A stretch of 64,000 bases of DNA, taken from positions 248,001 through 312,000 of the forward strand of contig CAWDZG010000001.1 in the NCBI GenBank assembly GCA_963806955.1. The letters are read 5' to 3'. Positions 1 to 8,058 of this stretch are shown here, piece after piece. Position numbers and translations under genes: made by a program. The notes beneath the pieces are model-generated. The model made no database searches, had not been told where the DNA came from, and saw nothing but the letters and a program-made list of their open reading frames with translations. The stretch comes from Gaiellasilicea sp963806955. Its GTDB lineage: Bacteria > Actinomycetota > Thermoleophilia > Gaiellales > Gaiellaceae. Every line of letters begins with the position of its first letter. Within the stretch, counting starts at the first letter, position 1.

Positions 1-84
1 GGGCTCGGCGCAGGCAGCGCGAGCTATCTCACGAGCGACCTCTCCTACGACTACGTCCGCATCAACGCGGACTACCGGACATGA
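1..84 (+). CDS. argJ: ArgJ, C-terminal end (partial)
   Basis: The last 27 codons of a gene that begins outside the window, ending in DYVRINADYRT and a TGA at 82-84. This tail is typical of the C-terminus of glutamate N-acetyltransferase/ornithine acetyltransferase (ArgJ), which moves the acetyl group from N-acetylornithine to glutamate in the cyclic arginine pathway. The position directly before argB, with an ATGA overlap, fits the common argC-J-B-D order. Only the tail is visible, so the identification rests on this motif and on context. Confidence 0.75.
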   Translation, partial: GLGAGSASYLTSDLSYDYVRINADYRT

Positions 85-746
85 GCTGCGTCGTCGTCAA
101 GCTCGGCGGCGCGGTCGCGGTCGACGCGATCGACGTGGTCGGGCGGCTGGCCGACGAGCACGCGGTGTGCGTCGTCCACGGAGCGGGGCCGCAGATCTCG
201 GCCGACATGCTCCGGGCCGGGCTCGAGGTCGAGTTCGTCGCCGGCCGCCGGGTCACGAGCGCCGCTGCGCTCGAGGTCGTTCGCGCCTCGCTGGCGGCAG
301 TGAACGCTGCACTCTGCGCGGCGCTCGGTCCCGCAGCCCTGCCGCTCTTCGGCGACGAGATCGGCCTCGTTGCCAGGCACGTGCCCGAGCTCGGGCACGT
401 CGGCGAGGCGGTGCCCTCGTGCCCCGATGCGATCGTCGCTGCGCTCGCTGCAGGCCGGATCCCCGTCGTGGCGCCGCTCGCTGTGGGCCCGCTCAACGTC
501 AACGCCGACGAGGCGGCGGCCGCGCTCGCCGTCGGGCTCGGGGCCGCGCGGCTGCTGTTCGTCAGCGACGTCCCCGGCCTGCTCCTCGGCGGCGCGGTGG
601 CCGCGTCGATCGGCGGCGTGGAGGCGGAACGGCTGCTCGACGCAGGCGAGTTGACGGGTGGGATCGTGCCGAAGCTCCGGGCCGCCGTCGGAGCAGTGCG
701 GGGCGGCGTCCCGGCCCAGATCGGCGCGACGGCGGTGCTCGCGTGA
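81..746 (+). CDS. argB: Acetylglutamate kinase (ArgB), compact form
   Basis: Phosphorylates N-acetylglutamate in the second step of arginine synthesis, in the cytoplasm. The 221-residue protein has the amino acid kinase fold signs: N-terminal VVVKLGG (phosphate binding), HGAGPQI around residue 33 where most relatives have HGGGPQI, GRRVT near residue 57, and the NVNAD substrate/nucleotide motif near residue 140. It is clearly shorter than the usual 250-300 residues, mainly through short loops and a short C-terminus. The ATG overlaps the argJ stop (ATGA) and its own stop overlaps the argD GTG, so translation is probably coupled throughout the operon. The family call is firm; the compact size is unusual. 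Confidence 0.88.
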   Translation: MSCVVVKLGGAVAVDAIDVVGRLADEHAVCVVHGAGPQISADMLRAGLEVEFVAGRRVTSAAALEVVRASLAAVNAALCAALGPAALPLFGDEIGLVARHVPELGHVGEAVPSCPDAIVAALAAGRIPVVAPLAVGPLNVNADEAAAALAVGLGAARLLFVSDVPGLLLGGAVAASIGGVEAERLLDAGELTGGIVPKLRAAVGAVRGGVPAQIGATAVLA

Positions 747-1882
747 GCCGTGTTCTCGGCACCGGGGCTCTGCTGCCGGCGTACGCGCGGAACGACGTCA
801 CGTTCGCGTCCGGCGACGGCTGCTGGCTCGTCGACGACACGGGCAAGCGCTATCTCGATCTGCTCGCCGGGATCGCGGTCGTCGGGCTCGGTCATCGCCA
901 TCCCGCGCCGCTCGCCGCCGCCCGGGCCCAGCTCGACGCGGTCTGGCACGTCTCCAACCTCTACTCGACCGCGCCGATGGAGCGCTTCGCGCAGCTTCTC
1001 TCCGACCGCTGCGGCGGCGCGCGCGCCTTCTTCTGCAACTCCGGCACCGAGGCGGTCGAGGCAGCGTTGAAGTGGGCGCGGAAGGCGACGGGCAAGACGG
1101 AGGTGGTGGCGCTCGAGGGCTCCTTCCACGGGCGCACGCACGGTGCGCTCGCCGTCACCGGCCAGCCGTCGAAGCGCGCCGCCTGGGAGCCGCTCGCCCC
1201 GGTTGCGCGCTTCGCGCGGCTGAACGACGCCGCCTCACTCGCCGCTGCCGTCGGGCCGGACACCGCTGCGATCCTGCTCGAGCCCGTCCAGGGCGAGGGA
1301 GGCATTCACGCGGCCACCCCCGAGTTCCTCGCCGCCGCGCGGGCGCTCGCGGACGAGCACGGTGCGCTGCTCGTGTACGACGAGGTGCAGTGCGGCACCG
1401 GCCGCACCGGCACGTTCTTCGCCTGGGAGCAGCTCGGCACCGCACCCGACGCGATCACGCTTGCCAAGGGGCTCGCGAACGGGCTCCCGATCGGCGCCCT
1501 GCTCGTTCTCGACGGCGCGCCGGACGGTTTCGCGCCTGGCGACCACGGCAGCACGTTCGGCGGCAACCCCGTTGCATGTGCGGCGGCGTGCGCGGTGCTC
1601 GACAGCCTCGACGACGAGCTGCTCGCCGCGGTTGCACTCCGGGGCGCCCAGCTCGCTGCCGGGCTGGCGGCGCTTCCGGGCGTCGTCGAGGTGCGTGGCC
1701 GGGGCCTCATGCTCGGCGCCGAGCTCGACCGCCCGGCCGGCCCGGTTGCTGCGGCGGCGCTCGAGGCGGGTGTCGTCGTCGGCACCGCAGGCGACACTGT
1801 CCTCCGGCTGACACCGCCGTTGACGATCTCGGCGGCGGAAGTGGAGCTCGGTCTGACCCAACTCGAGGAGGTGCTCGCATGA
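743..1882 (+). CDS. argD: Acetylornithine aminotransferase (ArgD)
   Basis: PLP-dependent class III aminotransferase that converts N-acetylglutamate semialdehyde to N-acetylornithine with glutamate as amino donor. It has 379 residues, the normal length. Recognisable parts are FCNSGTEAVEAALK (cofactor phosphate region, about residue 95-110), the SFHGRTHGAL loop, LLVYDEVQCGTGRTG with the PLP-pyridine aspartate, and ITLAKGLANG with the Schiff-base lysine at about residue 242. The GTG at 743 forms a GTGA overlap with the argB stop, and no better in-frame start gives a full N-terminus (LLPAYARND). The gene ends in an ATGA overlap with argR. Confidence 0.93.
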   Translation: MSRVLGTGALLPAYARNDVTFASGDGCWLVDDTGKRYLDLLAGIAVVGLGHRHPAPLAAARAQLDAVWHVSNLYSTAPMERFAQLLSDRCGGARAFFCNSGTEAVEAALKWARKATGKTEVVALEGSFHGRTHGALAVTGQPSKRAAWEPLAPVARFARLNDAASLAAAVGPDTAAILLEPVQGEGGIHAATPEFLAAARALADEHGALLVYDEVQCGTGRTGTFFAWEQLGTAPDAITLAKGLANGLPIGALLVLDGAPDGFAPGDHGSTFGGNPVACAAACAVLDSLDDELLAAVALRGAQLAAGLAALPGVVEVRGRGLMLGAELDRPAGPVAAAALEAGVVVGTAGDTVLRLTPPLTISAAEVELGLTQLEEVLA

Positions 1883-2340
1883 GCAAGTTCGAACGCCAGG
1901 GGACGATCCTGCGCCTGGTGGGGGAGCGGCAGCTCGCGACCCAGAGCGACGTCGTCGCGGCGCTGCGGGGCGAGGGGCTCGACGCGGTCCAGGCGACCGT
2001 CTCGCGCGACATCGCCCAGCTCGGCCTCGTCAAGGTCCGGGGCGACGACGGACGGCTCGTCTACGCGCTTCCCGGAGCTGCAGACCTCGACCGGCTGAGC
2101 GAGCTCACCTCGGCGCTACGGCGCTGGACGATCGGGCTCGAGCCGACGGGCAACCTCGTCGTCGTGACGACGCCACCGGGTCACGCGAACGCGCTCGCAC
2201 TTGCCTTCGACAAGGCGGGCCTGCCCGAGGTCGCAGGCTGCATCGCGGGTGACGACACGATCTTTCTCGCCGCCCGCGAGGGGCTGAGCGGCGCGGACCT
2301 CGCGGAGCAGCTGCGCCACCATCTGGACGGCGACACCTGA
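1879..2340 (+). CDS. argR: Arginine repressor (ArgR)
   Basis: Transcription regulator of 153 residues that in this family forms arginine-dependent hexamers and binds ARG boxes in front of arginine genes. The N-terminal winged helix is visible (ATQSDVVAALRGEGLDAVQATVSRDIAQLGLVK, split here by position: recognition part QATVSRDIAQLGL near residues 43-55). The C-terminal ligand-binding domain carries GHANALALAFDKAGL and the GDDTIFLAA segment that holds the aspartates contacting arginine. Its place inside the operon between argD and argF suggests autoregulation. I could not see the ARG boxes, since the operon promoter lies outside the window. Confidence 0.92.
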   Translation: MSKFERQGTILRLVGERQLATQSDVVAALRGEGLDAVQATVSRDIAQLGLVKVRGDDGRLVYALPGAADLDRLSELTSALRRWTIGLEPTGNLVVVTTPPGHANALALAFDKAGLPEVAGCIAGDDTIFLAAREGLSGADLAEQLRHHLDGDT

Positions 2341-3254
2341 TGGAGTTCGCCCTCCCGCGGGCGCTCGAGCTGGACCTCCGCGGCCGGTCGCTCACGCGCA
2401 CCCGCGACTGGACGGCCGCGGAGCTCGAGGCGGTGCTCGACCTCGCCGACGACCTGAAGGCGAAGCAGCGCCTGCGCGAGCCGCACCGGCTGCTCGAGGG
2501 CTGCACGCTCGGGCTGCTCTTCCGCAAGCACTCGACGCGGACGCGCGTCTCGCTCGAGGTCGCGGCTGCACACCTCGGAGCGACCGCGCTCTACCTCCCG
2601 GGCGAGCAGCTGCAACTCGCCCGCGGCGAGACGATCGAGGACACGGCGCGCGTGCTCTCGCGCTACCTCGATGCGATCGCGATCCGGACGCACGCGCAGG
2701 CCGAGGTCGACGCGTTCGCGGCGGTGGCCTCGATTCCGGTCGTGAACGCGCTCACGGACGAAGCGCACCCGCTGCAGGCGCTCGCCGACCTGCAGACGAT
2801 CCGGGAGCGCTTCGGGACGTTGGACGGGATCCGGGTCGCCTGGGTCGGAGACGGCAACAACGTCTGCACGTCGCTGGCCGAGGCGTGCTCGCTGCTCGGC
2901 GCGGAGTTCGTCTGCGCAGCGCCGGGTGGATACGAGCCGGCCGACTCGGAGGTCGCTGCCGTGGCCGATCCGCGCGAGGCCGTGGCGGGCGCACAGGTCG
3001 TCGTCACCGACGTCTGGACGAGCATGGGCCAGGAGGACGAGGCGGCCGACCGGCGTGCCGCCTTCGCCGGCTTCACCGTCGATGCCGCGCTGCTCGCGGG
3101 TGCCGATCCGGACGCGATCGTCCTCCACTGCCTGCCGGCACACCCCGGCGAGGAGATCGCCGCCGACGTCCTGCACGGGCCGCGCAGCGCCGTCTGGGAC
3201 GAGGCCGAGAACCGCCTCCACACGGCGAAGGCCGTGCTCGCCCTGACCGTCTAG
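2340..3254 (+). CDS. argF: Ornithine carbamoyltransferase (ArgF)
   Basis: Makes citrulline from ornithine and carbamoyl phosphate in the cytoplasm. It has 304 residues, normal for an anabolic OTCase. The carbamoyl phosphate site STRT lies near residue 65 (FRKHSTRTRVSLE), HPLQALADLQT near residue 143, and the ornithine-binding/catalytic HCLP near residue 263 (HCLPAHPGEEI). The ATG shares its A with the argR TGA, so it is the last gene of the operon seen here. argG and argH do not follow. The gene meets a convergent antiporter gene with a 4-bp overlap, and no separate terminator is visible. Confidence 0.94.
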   Translation: MEFALPRALELDLRGRSLTRTRDWTAAELEAVLDLADDLKAKQRLREPHRLLEGCTLGLLFRKHSTRTRVSLEVAAAHLGATALYLPGEQLQLARGETIEDTARVLSRYLDAIAIRTHAQAEVDAFAAVASIPVVNALTDEAHPLQALADLQTIRERFGTLDGIRVAWVGDGNNVCTSLAEACSLLGAEFVCAAPGGYEPADSEVAAVADPREAVAGAQVVVTDVWTSMGQEDEAADRRAAFAGFTVDAALLAGADPDAIVLHCLPAHPGEEIAADVLHGPRSAVWDEAENRLHTAKAVLALTV

Positions 3255-4708
3255 ACGCGGCGGCGCCAGCGGGCGAAGACGTCCTCGAGGTCGGCGCGCA
3301 TGGTGCGCGGCACGAGCACGAAGAGCCGGTCGCCCGACTCGACGACGGTGCTGCCGCGCGGCGGGATCGTGTCGTCGCCGCGCGTGATCACGGCGATGAG
3401 GGCGCTGCGTGGCAGGCCGAGCTCGCGGACGGCGGCGCCGTGGATCGCGTGGTCGTCGGCCACGGCGAAGTCGACGAGGTCGAGCTTCGAGAGCGGCCCG
3501 ACCTCCAGCGGCGCCTCGTGCATCGGCGGCGCCGTTGCGATCAGCCCGAGCCGCCCTGCGACCCACTCGAGCGTCGTGCCCTGCACGATCGTCGAGACGA
3601 CGACGACGAAGAAGACGGCGTTGAAGATCGTCTCCTTGTGCGGCACGTCGGAGGAGAGCACGAAGGTCGCGAGCACGATCGGGATCGCCCCGCGCAGCCC
3701 GGCCCAGCCGAGCAGGACGCGGTCGCGGGCAGTGAAGTCGCTGGCGAAGGTCGAGGCCCAGACGGCCGCCGGCCGGACCACGAGCATGAGCACGACGGCC
3801 AGCCCGAGCCCGGCGAGCGCGACGTCGGGGAGTTCCGTCGGGAAGACGAGCAAGCCGAGCACGATGAAGAGCGCCACCTGGGCGAGGAAGGCGAGCCCCT
3901 CGTGAAAGGCGACGAGCTGGCGCCGGTAGCGCGACGGCGTGCTGCCGACGGCGAGCCCGACGAGGTAGACGGCAAGGAAGCCGCTGCCGCCGAGCACGTT
4001 CGCCGCCCCGAACGAGAGCGCCGCGGCGGCGAGCGAGGCGACGGGGGCGAACGCGCCGATCGAGTGCGGGAGGCGACCGAAGACCCAGGTTGCGAGCGCT
4101 CCGAGGGCAGCGCCCACGAGCAGGCCGAGGCCGAGCTGCTGGACGATCAGCAGCGAGAGGTCGTCGAAGCCGTAGTCGCCCGGCCGCTCGATCCAGGCGA
4201 TCAGGCCGATCGTGAGCGCGATCGCCATCGGGTCGTTGCCGCCCGACTCGGCTTCGAGCGTGCGGGCGAGCGTGCGGCGGATGTGGGTGAAGCGCAGCGT
4301 CGCGAAGACGGCGGCTGCATCGGTGGAGGCGACGACCGAGCCGAGGAGGACGGACTCGAGCATGGTCAGGTCGAAGAGCCAGTACGCGGCAACGCCGGTG
4401 AGGACGGCACTGACCGCTACCCCGAGCGTGCTCAGGACAGCCGCCGGCACGGCGACCTGGCGCAGGCGCCGCCAGGACGTCTGGAGCCCGCCTTCGTAGA
4501 GGATCAGCGCAAGCCCGATGATCCCGACCTCGCGCGCCAGCTCGGCGTCGTCGAAGTCGATTCCGCCCGGCCCGTCGGAGCCGAGCAGCATCCCGAGCGC
4601 GAGGAACGCCACGAGCACGGGGAGGCCGGTGCGGGCCGCGCCGAGCGCGACGACGATGCTCGCCGCCAGGATCGCGCCGACGAGCAGGAGCATCAGGCCT
4701 TCGTCCAC
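3251..4708 (-). CDS. CPA1-type K+(Na+)/H+ antiporter with C-terminal TrkA_C domain
   Basis: Integral membrane cation/proton exchanger of about 485 residues. Some twelve hydrophobic segments cover roughly the first 390 residues. The GGNDPMA segment corresponds to the ND(P) ion-binding site of NhaP-type CPA1 proteins. The C-terminal 90 residues (ELGLPRSALIAVITRGDDTIPPRGSTV.. DRLFVLVP, cited in part) form a TrkA_C/RCK_C ligand-binding domain, as in potassium/proton antiporters of the CvrA/NhaP2 group. I prefer the GTG at 4708, because GAGGAAG lies 8 bases upstream; an ATG at 4762 would overlap the divergent neighbour. Whether it carries potassium or sodium cannot be told from sequence. Confidence 0.85.
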   Translation of the reverse strand: MDEGLMLLLVGAILAASIVVALGAARTGLPVLVAFLALGMLLGSDGPGGIDFDDAELAREVGIIGLALILYEGGLQTSWRRLRQVAVPAAVLSTLGVAVSAVLTGVAAYWLFDLTMLESVLLGSVVASTDAAAVFATLRFTHIRRTLARTLEAESGGNDPMAIALTIGLIAWIERPGDYGFDDLSLLIVQQLGLGLLVGAALGALATWVFGRLPHSIGAFAPVASLAAAALSFGAANVLGGSGFLAVYLVGLAVGSTPSRYRRQLVAFHEGLAFLAQVALFIVLGLLVFPTELPDVALAGLGLAVVLMLVVRPAAVWASTFASDFTARDRVLLGWAGLRGAIPIVLATFVLSSDVPHKETIFNAVFFVVVVSTIVQGTTLEWVAGRLGLIATAPPMHEAPLEVGPLSKLDLVDFAVADDHAIHGAAVRELGLPRSALIAVITRGDDTIPPRGSTVVESGDRLFVLVPRTMRADLEDVFARWRRRV

Positions 4709-4760
4709 GCCTGCATCTTCCTCGGTGGGAGTCGCGGCCGCCGCGTGGAACACTTCGGGC

Positions 4761-6434
4761 ATGGCGACGCGACCGCGCGCGCGGAAGATCGGCCGGCTCT
4801 CCGAGATCGCCCAGGTGGCGGTGCGCCACGGCTTCGGCTACTTCTTCGAGCGTCACAAGCTGACCGACCTGCTGCCGTGGACGACGCGCGTGGAGGCGGG
4901 CGCGGTGAACGCGACCGGCTCAGAGCGCGGCCGGCACCTGCGCGAGATGCTCGACGAGCTCGGCCCGACGTTCGTCAAGTTCGGGCAGCTGCTCTCGACG
5001 CGACCCGATGTCGTCCCGCCGGACATCGTCGCGGAGCTGCGCAGCCTCCAGGACGACGTCCGCCCGTTTCCGTTCGTCCAGGTGCGCGACGTCATCGAGG
5101 GGGAGCTCGGACTGACGCTCGAGCAGGCGTTCCTCCGCTTCGACGAGCAGCCGATCGCGGCCGCCTCGATCGGGCAGGTGCACCGCGCGCAGCTGCCGAA
5201 CGGCGACGAGGTCGTCGTCAAGGTGCAGCGCCCGAACGCGCCCCGGCAGATCGAGTCCGATCTCGCGCTGCTCTACCAGGCTGCGCGCATGATCAAGGAG
5301 CGGGTGCGCGCGCTCGACTTCATCGACGCGCACGAGCTCGTGGACGAGTTCGCGCGCTTCATCCGCCAGGAGCTCGACTACAAGCTCGAGGCGCGCCACG
5401 CCGACACGTTCGGCCGCAACTTCGCCGGCTCGGAGCTCGTCGTCGTGCCCAAGGTCTACTGGGACTACTGCGGTGTGCGGATGCTGACGCTCGGCTACCT
5501 CGAGGGCGTCCAGCTCGCCGACATCGACCTCGACGCGACCTCGTTCGAGGAGCGGCGCGAGCTCGCCTACCGGGTGACGGAGACCTGGATGGAGATGATC
5601 TTCCGGCACGGGTTCTTCCACGGCGACCCGCATCCCGCGAACGTGCTCGTGCTTGACGGCGGCCGGATCGGCCTGGTCGACTTCGGGCTCGTCGGGAAGC
5701 TGAGCGACGACGACATGACGCGGCTGACGCGCCTCTTCATCGACGCCGCCACCGAGAACGTCGACGCGCTACCGCGGCGCCTGTCCGAGCTCGGCGTGCG
5801 CTACCCGAAGGAGCGCGAGGACGAGTTCGCGACCGCTCTGCGCGAGCTCTACTACCGCTACTACGGCGCGAGCCTCGCCGACATCGACCCGATCCAGGTG
5901 ATCCGGGAGGCGTTCGGCCTGATCTACTCGATGAACCTGCACCTGCCGACCCGCTTCGTCCTGCTCGACAAGGCGATCGCGACGCTCGGCGCTGTGGGGA
6001 TCGACCTCTACCCGGAGTTCAACGTCTTCGACGTGGCGCGGCCGTACGCGCGCGAGCTGATGCTGGAGCGGTTCTCGCCGCAGCGCCTCGCCGCGAGCGC
6101 GCAGCGGCAGGGGCGCGAGCTCCTCGGGATCGCGCGCGAGCTGCCGTACCAGATCCACGACGTCCTCCAGGAGGTGCGCGACGGGCAGATCGAGGTCGGG
6201 TTCGTGCACAAGGGGCTGGACGAGTTCATGCACAAGCTCGACGTCGCGATCAACCGCGTCGTCGTCGCGCTCGTCGTCGCCGGCGGCCTGCTCGGCTCCT
6301 CGCTGATCGGCATCCTCGCGAGCGGCGGGCCGCAGATCTTCGGGATCCACTTCCTCTCGGTGGTCGGGTTCCTCGTCTCGGGCGTGCTCGGCGCGTGGTT
6401 GCTCATCGGCGTGTTGCGCAGCGGCCGCCTCTGA
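4761..6434 (+). CDS. ABC1/UbiB-family atypical kinase
   Basis: Member of the ABC1/ADCK/UbiB protein-kinase-like family, 557 residues. The family KxGQ motif is present (TFVKFGQLLSTRPD, residues about 70-83), as are the Ala-rich nucleotide loop AAASIGQVHRAQL, the HGDPHPANVLVL catalytic segment and the DFG motif near residue 307. Two hydrophobic segments at the C-terminus anchor it in the membrane. In other bacteria the family supports quinone synthesis or lipid handling; no quinone genes are adjacent, so I do not give it the ubiB symbol. The ATG at 4761 is divergent from the antiporter gene with about 50 bp between starts. Confidence 0.88.
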   Translation: MATRPRARKIGRLSEIAQVAVRHGFGYFFERHKLTDLLPWTTRVEAGAVNATGSERGRHLREMLDELGPTFVKFGQLLSTRPDVVPPDIVAELRSLQDDVRPFPFVQVRDVIEGELGLTLEQAFLRFDEQPIAAASIGQVHRAQLPNGDEVVVKVQRPNAPRQIESDLALLYQAARMIKERVRALDFIDAHELVDEFARFIRQELDYKLEARHADTFGRNFAGSELVVVPKVYWDYCGVRMLTLGYLEGVQLADIDLDATSFEERRELAYRVTETWMEMIFRHGFFHGDPHPANVLVLDGGRIGLVDFGLVGKLSDDDMTRLTRLFIDAATENVDALPRRLSELGVRYPKEREDEFATALRELYYRYYGASLADIDPIQVIREAFGLIYSMNLHLPTRFVLLDKAIATLGAVGIDLYPEFNVFDVARPYARELMLERFSPQRLAASAQRQGRELLGIARELPYQIHDVLQEVRDGQIEVGFVHKGLDEFMHKLDVAINRVVVALVVAGGLLGSSLIGILASGGPQIFGIHFLSVVGFLVSGVLGAWLLIGVLRSGRL

Positions 6435-6491
6435 CCGATGACTTTCCCGCACCCGCGTCGTCTCAATGGAAAACGACGGAAGGAGCGGGAC

Positions 6492-6857
6492 ATGGGACTG
6501 CCGGTCGTGCACTTCGAGGTGATCGGGAAGGACGCCGCGGCGCTGCAGAGCTTCTACGGCGACCTCTTCGACTGGAAGATCGACGCGAGCAACCCGATGA
6601 AGTACGGGATCGTCCAGCGTGAGGAGAACCTGTCGCCCGACGGAGTCGGGATCGGCGGCGGGATCGGCACCGGGCCCGAAGGCTACGGCGGCCACGTGAC
6701 CTTCTACGTGGGCGTGCCGGACGTCGAGGCGGCGCTCGCCAAGGCCGAGGGCCTCGGCGGCACCCGCACGATGGGGCCGGACGAGGTGATGGACGGCACC
6801 GTGATCGGGATGTTCAAGGATCCCGAGGGGAACACGGTCGGCGTCGTCAGCAGCTAG
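6492..6857 (+). CDS. VOC/glyoxalase-superfamily protein
   Basis: Small protein of 121 residues with the two beta-alpha-beta-beta-beta halves of the vicinal oxygen chelate fold. It begins PVVHFEVIGKD, continues with AALQSFYGDLFDWKID, and the second half is GHVTFYVGVPDVEAALAKAE, ending MFKDPEGNTVGVV. Potential metal ligands are the N-terminal His and the Glu of the DPEGN segment. A strong Shine-Dalgarno (AAGGAG) precedes the ATG at 6492. Members bind metals and act as glyoxalases, dioxygenases or resistance proteins; the substrate here is unknown. Confidence 0.82.
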   Translation: MGLPVVHFEVIGKDAAALQSFYGDLFDWKIDASNPMKYGIVQREENLSPDGVGIGGGIGTGPEGYGGHVTFYVGVPDVEAALAKAEGLGGTRTMGPDEVMDGTVIGMFKDPEGNTVGVVSS

Positions 6858-6897
6858 GCCGAGAGCGCCGCGGCCGCAAACGGCGGCTGGGGAGCGA

Positions 6898-6919
6898 TCG
6901 TCGCAGAATCGTCGCAAAG
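6898..6919 (+). promoter_or_regulatory. Tandem 11-bp direct repeat upstream of response regulator
   Basis: Two adjacent copies of TCGTCGCAGAA/TCGTCGCAAAG lie about 45 bp before the response regulator start. OmpR/PhoB-type winged-helix regulators typically bind head-to-tail 11-bp repeats as dimers, so this is a reasonable candidate autoregulatory site. The repeat is seen directly; its function is inference. Confidence 0.4.
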
Positions 6920-6961
6920 GACATCTATCCCAGCCGCCGGGGCGTTGCTAGCTTCGGCCGC

Positions 6962-7678
6962 ATGACAGCCGCGCTGCTGCTCGCCGAGCCGGAGACCGCG
7001 ACCCGCGAGTACCTGGAGCGGCAGCTGCAGAGCGACGGATTCCACGTGCTCCGGGCCGCGTTCGGCGGCGAAGCGCTCGCTCTCGCCGAGCGGACGCGGC
7101 CCGATCTCGTCCTCTGCTCCGAGCTCGAGCTCTGCTCCCGCCTCCGCGAGGGCGAGCCCGGCCGGACCTGGAACCGGAACGTGCCCGTGATCGTGCTCGG
7201 GCCTGCCGAGGCGGACGCCGTCGACCGCGTGCGCGCCTTCCAGCGCGGCGCCGACGACTACCTCGTGCGGCCCTGGGTCTACGACGAGCTGCTGGCGCGG
7301 ATCCGCGCCGTCCTCCGGCGGACGGCGCCTCCGCGCGAGCCCGTGCTCGAGGTCGGCGAGCTCCGGATCGACACGGTCGCCCGAGTCGTCTCCGTCCGTG
7401 GCGAGGGCGTCCACCTCGCCGGCAAGGAGTTCGAGCTGCTCGCCGCGCTCGCGGCCGAGCCGACGCGCGTCTTCACCAAGGACGAGCTGCTTCGCGACGT
7501 CTGGGGCTACCGCTCCTTCACGCGGACACGCACGCTCGACTCCCACGTCTCGCGGCTGCGGCAGAAGCTCGAGCGCACGCCCGGGGACCGCTTCGTCGTC
7601 AACGTGTGGGGCGTTGGCTACAAGCTCGTCGAGCAGGCTCAGCGACCCTCGGCGTACCCCGGCCGCGCCTCGTCGTAG
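6962..7678 (+). CDS. OmpR-family response regulator with degenerate receiver
   Basis: DNA-binding regulator of 238 residues with an N-terminal receiver-like domain (1-118) and a C-terminal winged helix (about 128-225, including GKEFELLAALA and SHVSRLRQKLE). The receiver lacks the phosphorylation residues. The acceptor Asp is Ser53 (PDLVLCSELE), the acidic pair after strand 1 is Glu9-Pro10, and the conserved Lys is Arg103 (YLVRPW). It is therefore probably controlled by something other than phosphotransfer, as known for atypical response regulators. No histidine kinase lies beside it. Its 3' end overlaps the convergent GFA gene by 40 bp. A tandem repeat upstream may be its own binding site. 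Confidence 0.87.
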   Translation: MTAALLLAEPETATREYLERQLQSDGFHVLRAAFGGEALALAERTRPDLVLCSELELCSRLREGEPGRTWNRNVPVIVLGPAEADAVDRVRAFQRGADDYLVRPWVYDELLARIRAVLRRTAPPREPVLEVGELRIDTVARVVSVRGEGVHLAGKEFELLAALAAEPTRVFTKDELLRDVWGYRSFTRTRTLDSHVSRLRQKLERTPGDRFVVNVWGVGYKLVEQAQRPSAYPGRASS

Positions 7679-8058
7679 CGGGGGAGGCCGTCGTCTGGCA
7701 GCTCCTCCCAGCTGGCGGCGTAGGCGACGAACGCGTGCGACTGCGGCCGGATGCCGGGGTCGCCGTCGATCGCGCCGAGGCGGACGCCGGTCGGGTCGCT
7801 CGAGCCCGGCTCCTGGCTGAAGAGCGCCGAGCCGCAGCGGCCGCAGAAGACCTTCTCGCGTCCGCCCTCGGGCGCCCAGCCGCGCAGCTCCTCCTCGCCG
7901 CGGACGATGCGGACGCTGCCCGGTACCGCGCGCGCGTTCGCCGACGACGCGGTGCCGGTGCGCCGCTGGCAGCGCGTGCAGTGGCAGTAGCCGGCCGAGA
8001 GGAACGGCTCGGAGACCTCGAAGCGGACGGCGCCGCAGCCGCAGCCGCCGGTGATCAC
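7639..8058 (-). CDS. GFA-family (CENP-V/GFA) zinc protein
   Basis: Protein of 139 residues with the cysteine pattern of the glutathione-dependent formaldehyde-activating enzyme family: GGCGCGAVRFE (residues 4-14), YCHCTRCQRRTG (24-35) and VFCGRCGSALF (about 70-80), a zinc-binding beta-tent fold. The original GFA adds formaldehyde to glutathione, although this role has been questioned and most relatives have no proven function. It starts with GTG at 8058 in a GTGA overlap with the ogt stop, so it is the last gene of a sigma factor-ogt-GFA operon. The 3' end overlaps the convergent response regulator by 40 bp. Confidence 0.85.
   Translation of the reverse strand: MITGGCGCGAVRFEVSEPFLSAGYCHCTRCQRRTGTASSANARAVPGSVRIVRGEEELRGWAPEGGREKVFCGRCGSALFSQEPGSSDPTGVRLGAIDGDPGIRPQSHAFVAYAASWEELPDDGLPRYDEARPGYAEGR

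Noticed and set aside
2181..5656. Very long open frames antisense or out of frame across argF, the antiporter and the ABC1 kinase (about 890-920 codons)
   Set aside because: Arg/Ala-rich composition and full overlap with recognised genes; such frames are a by-product of high GC.
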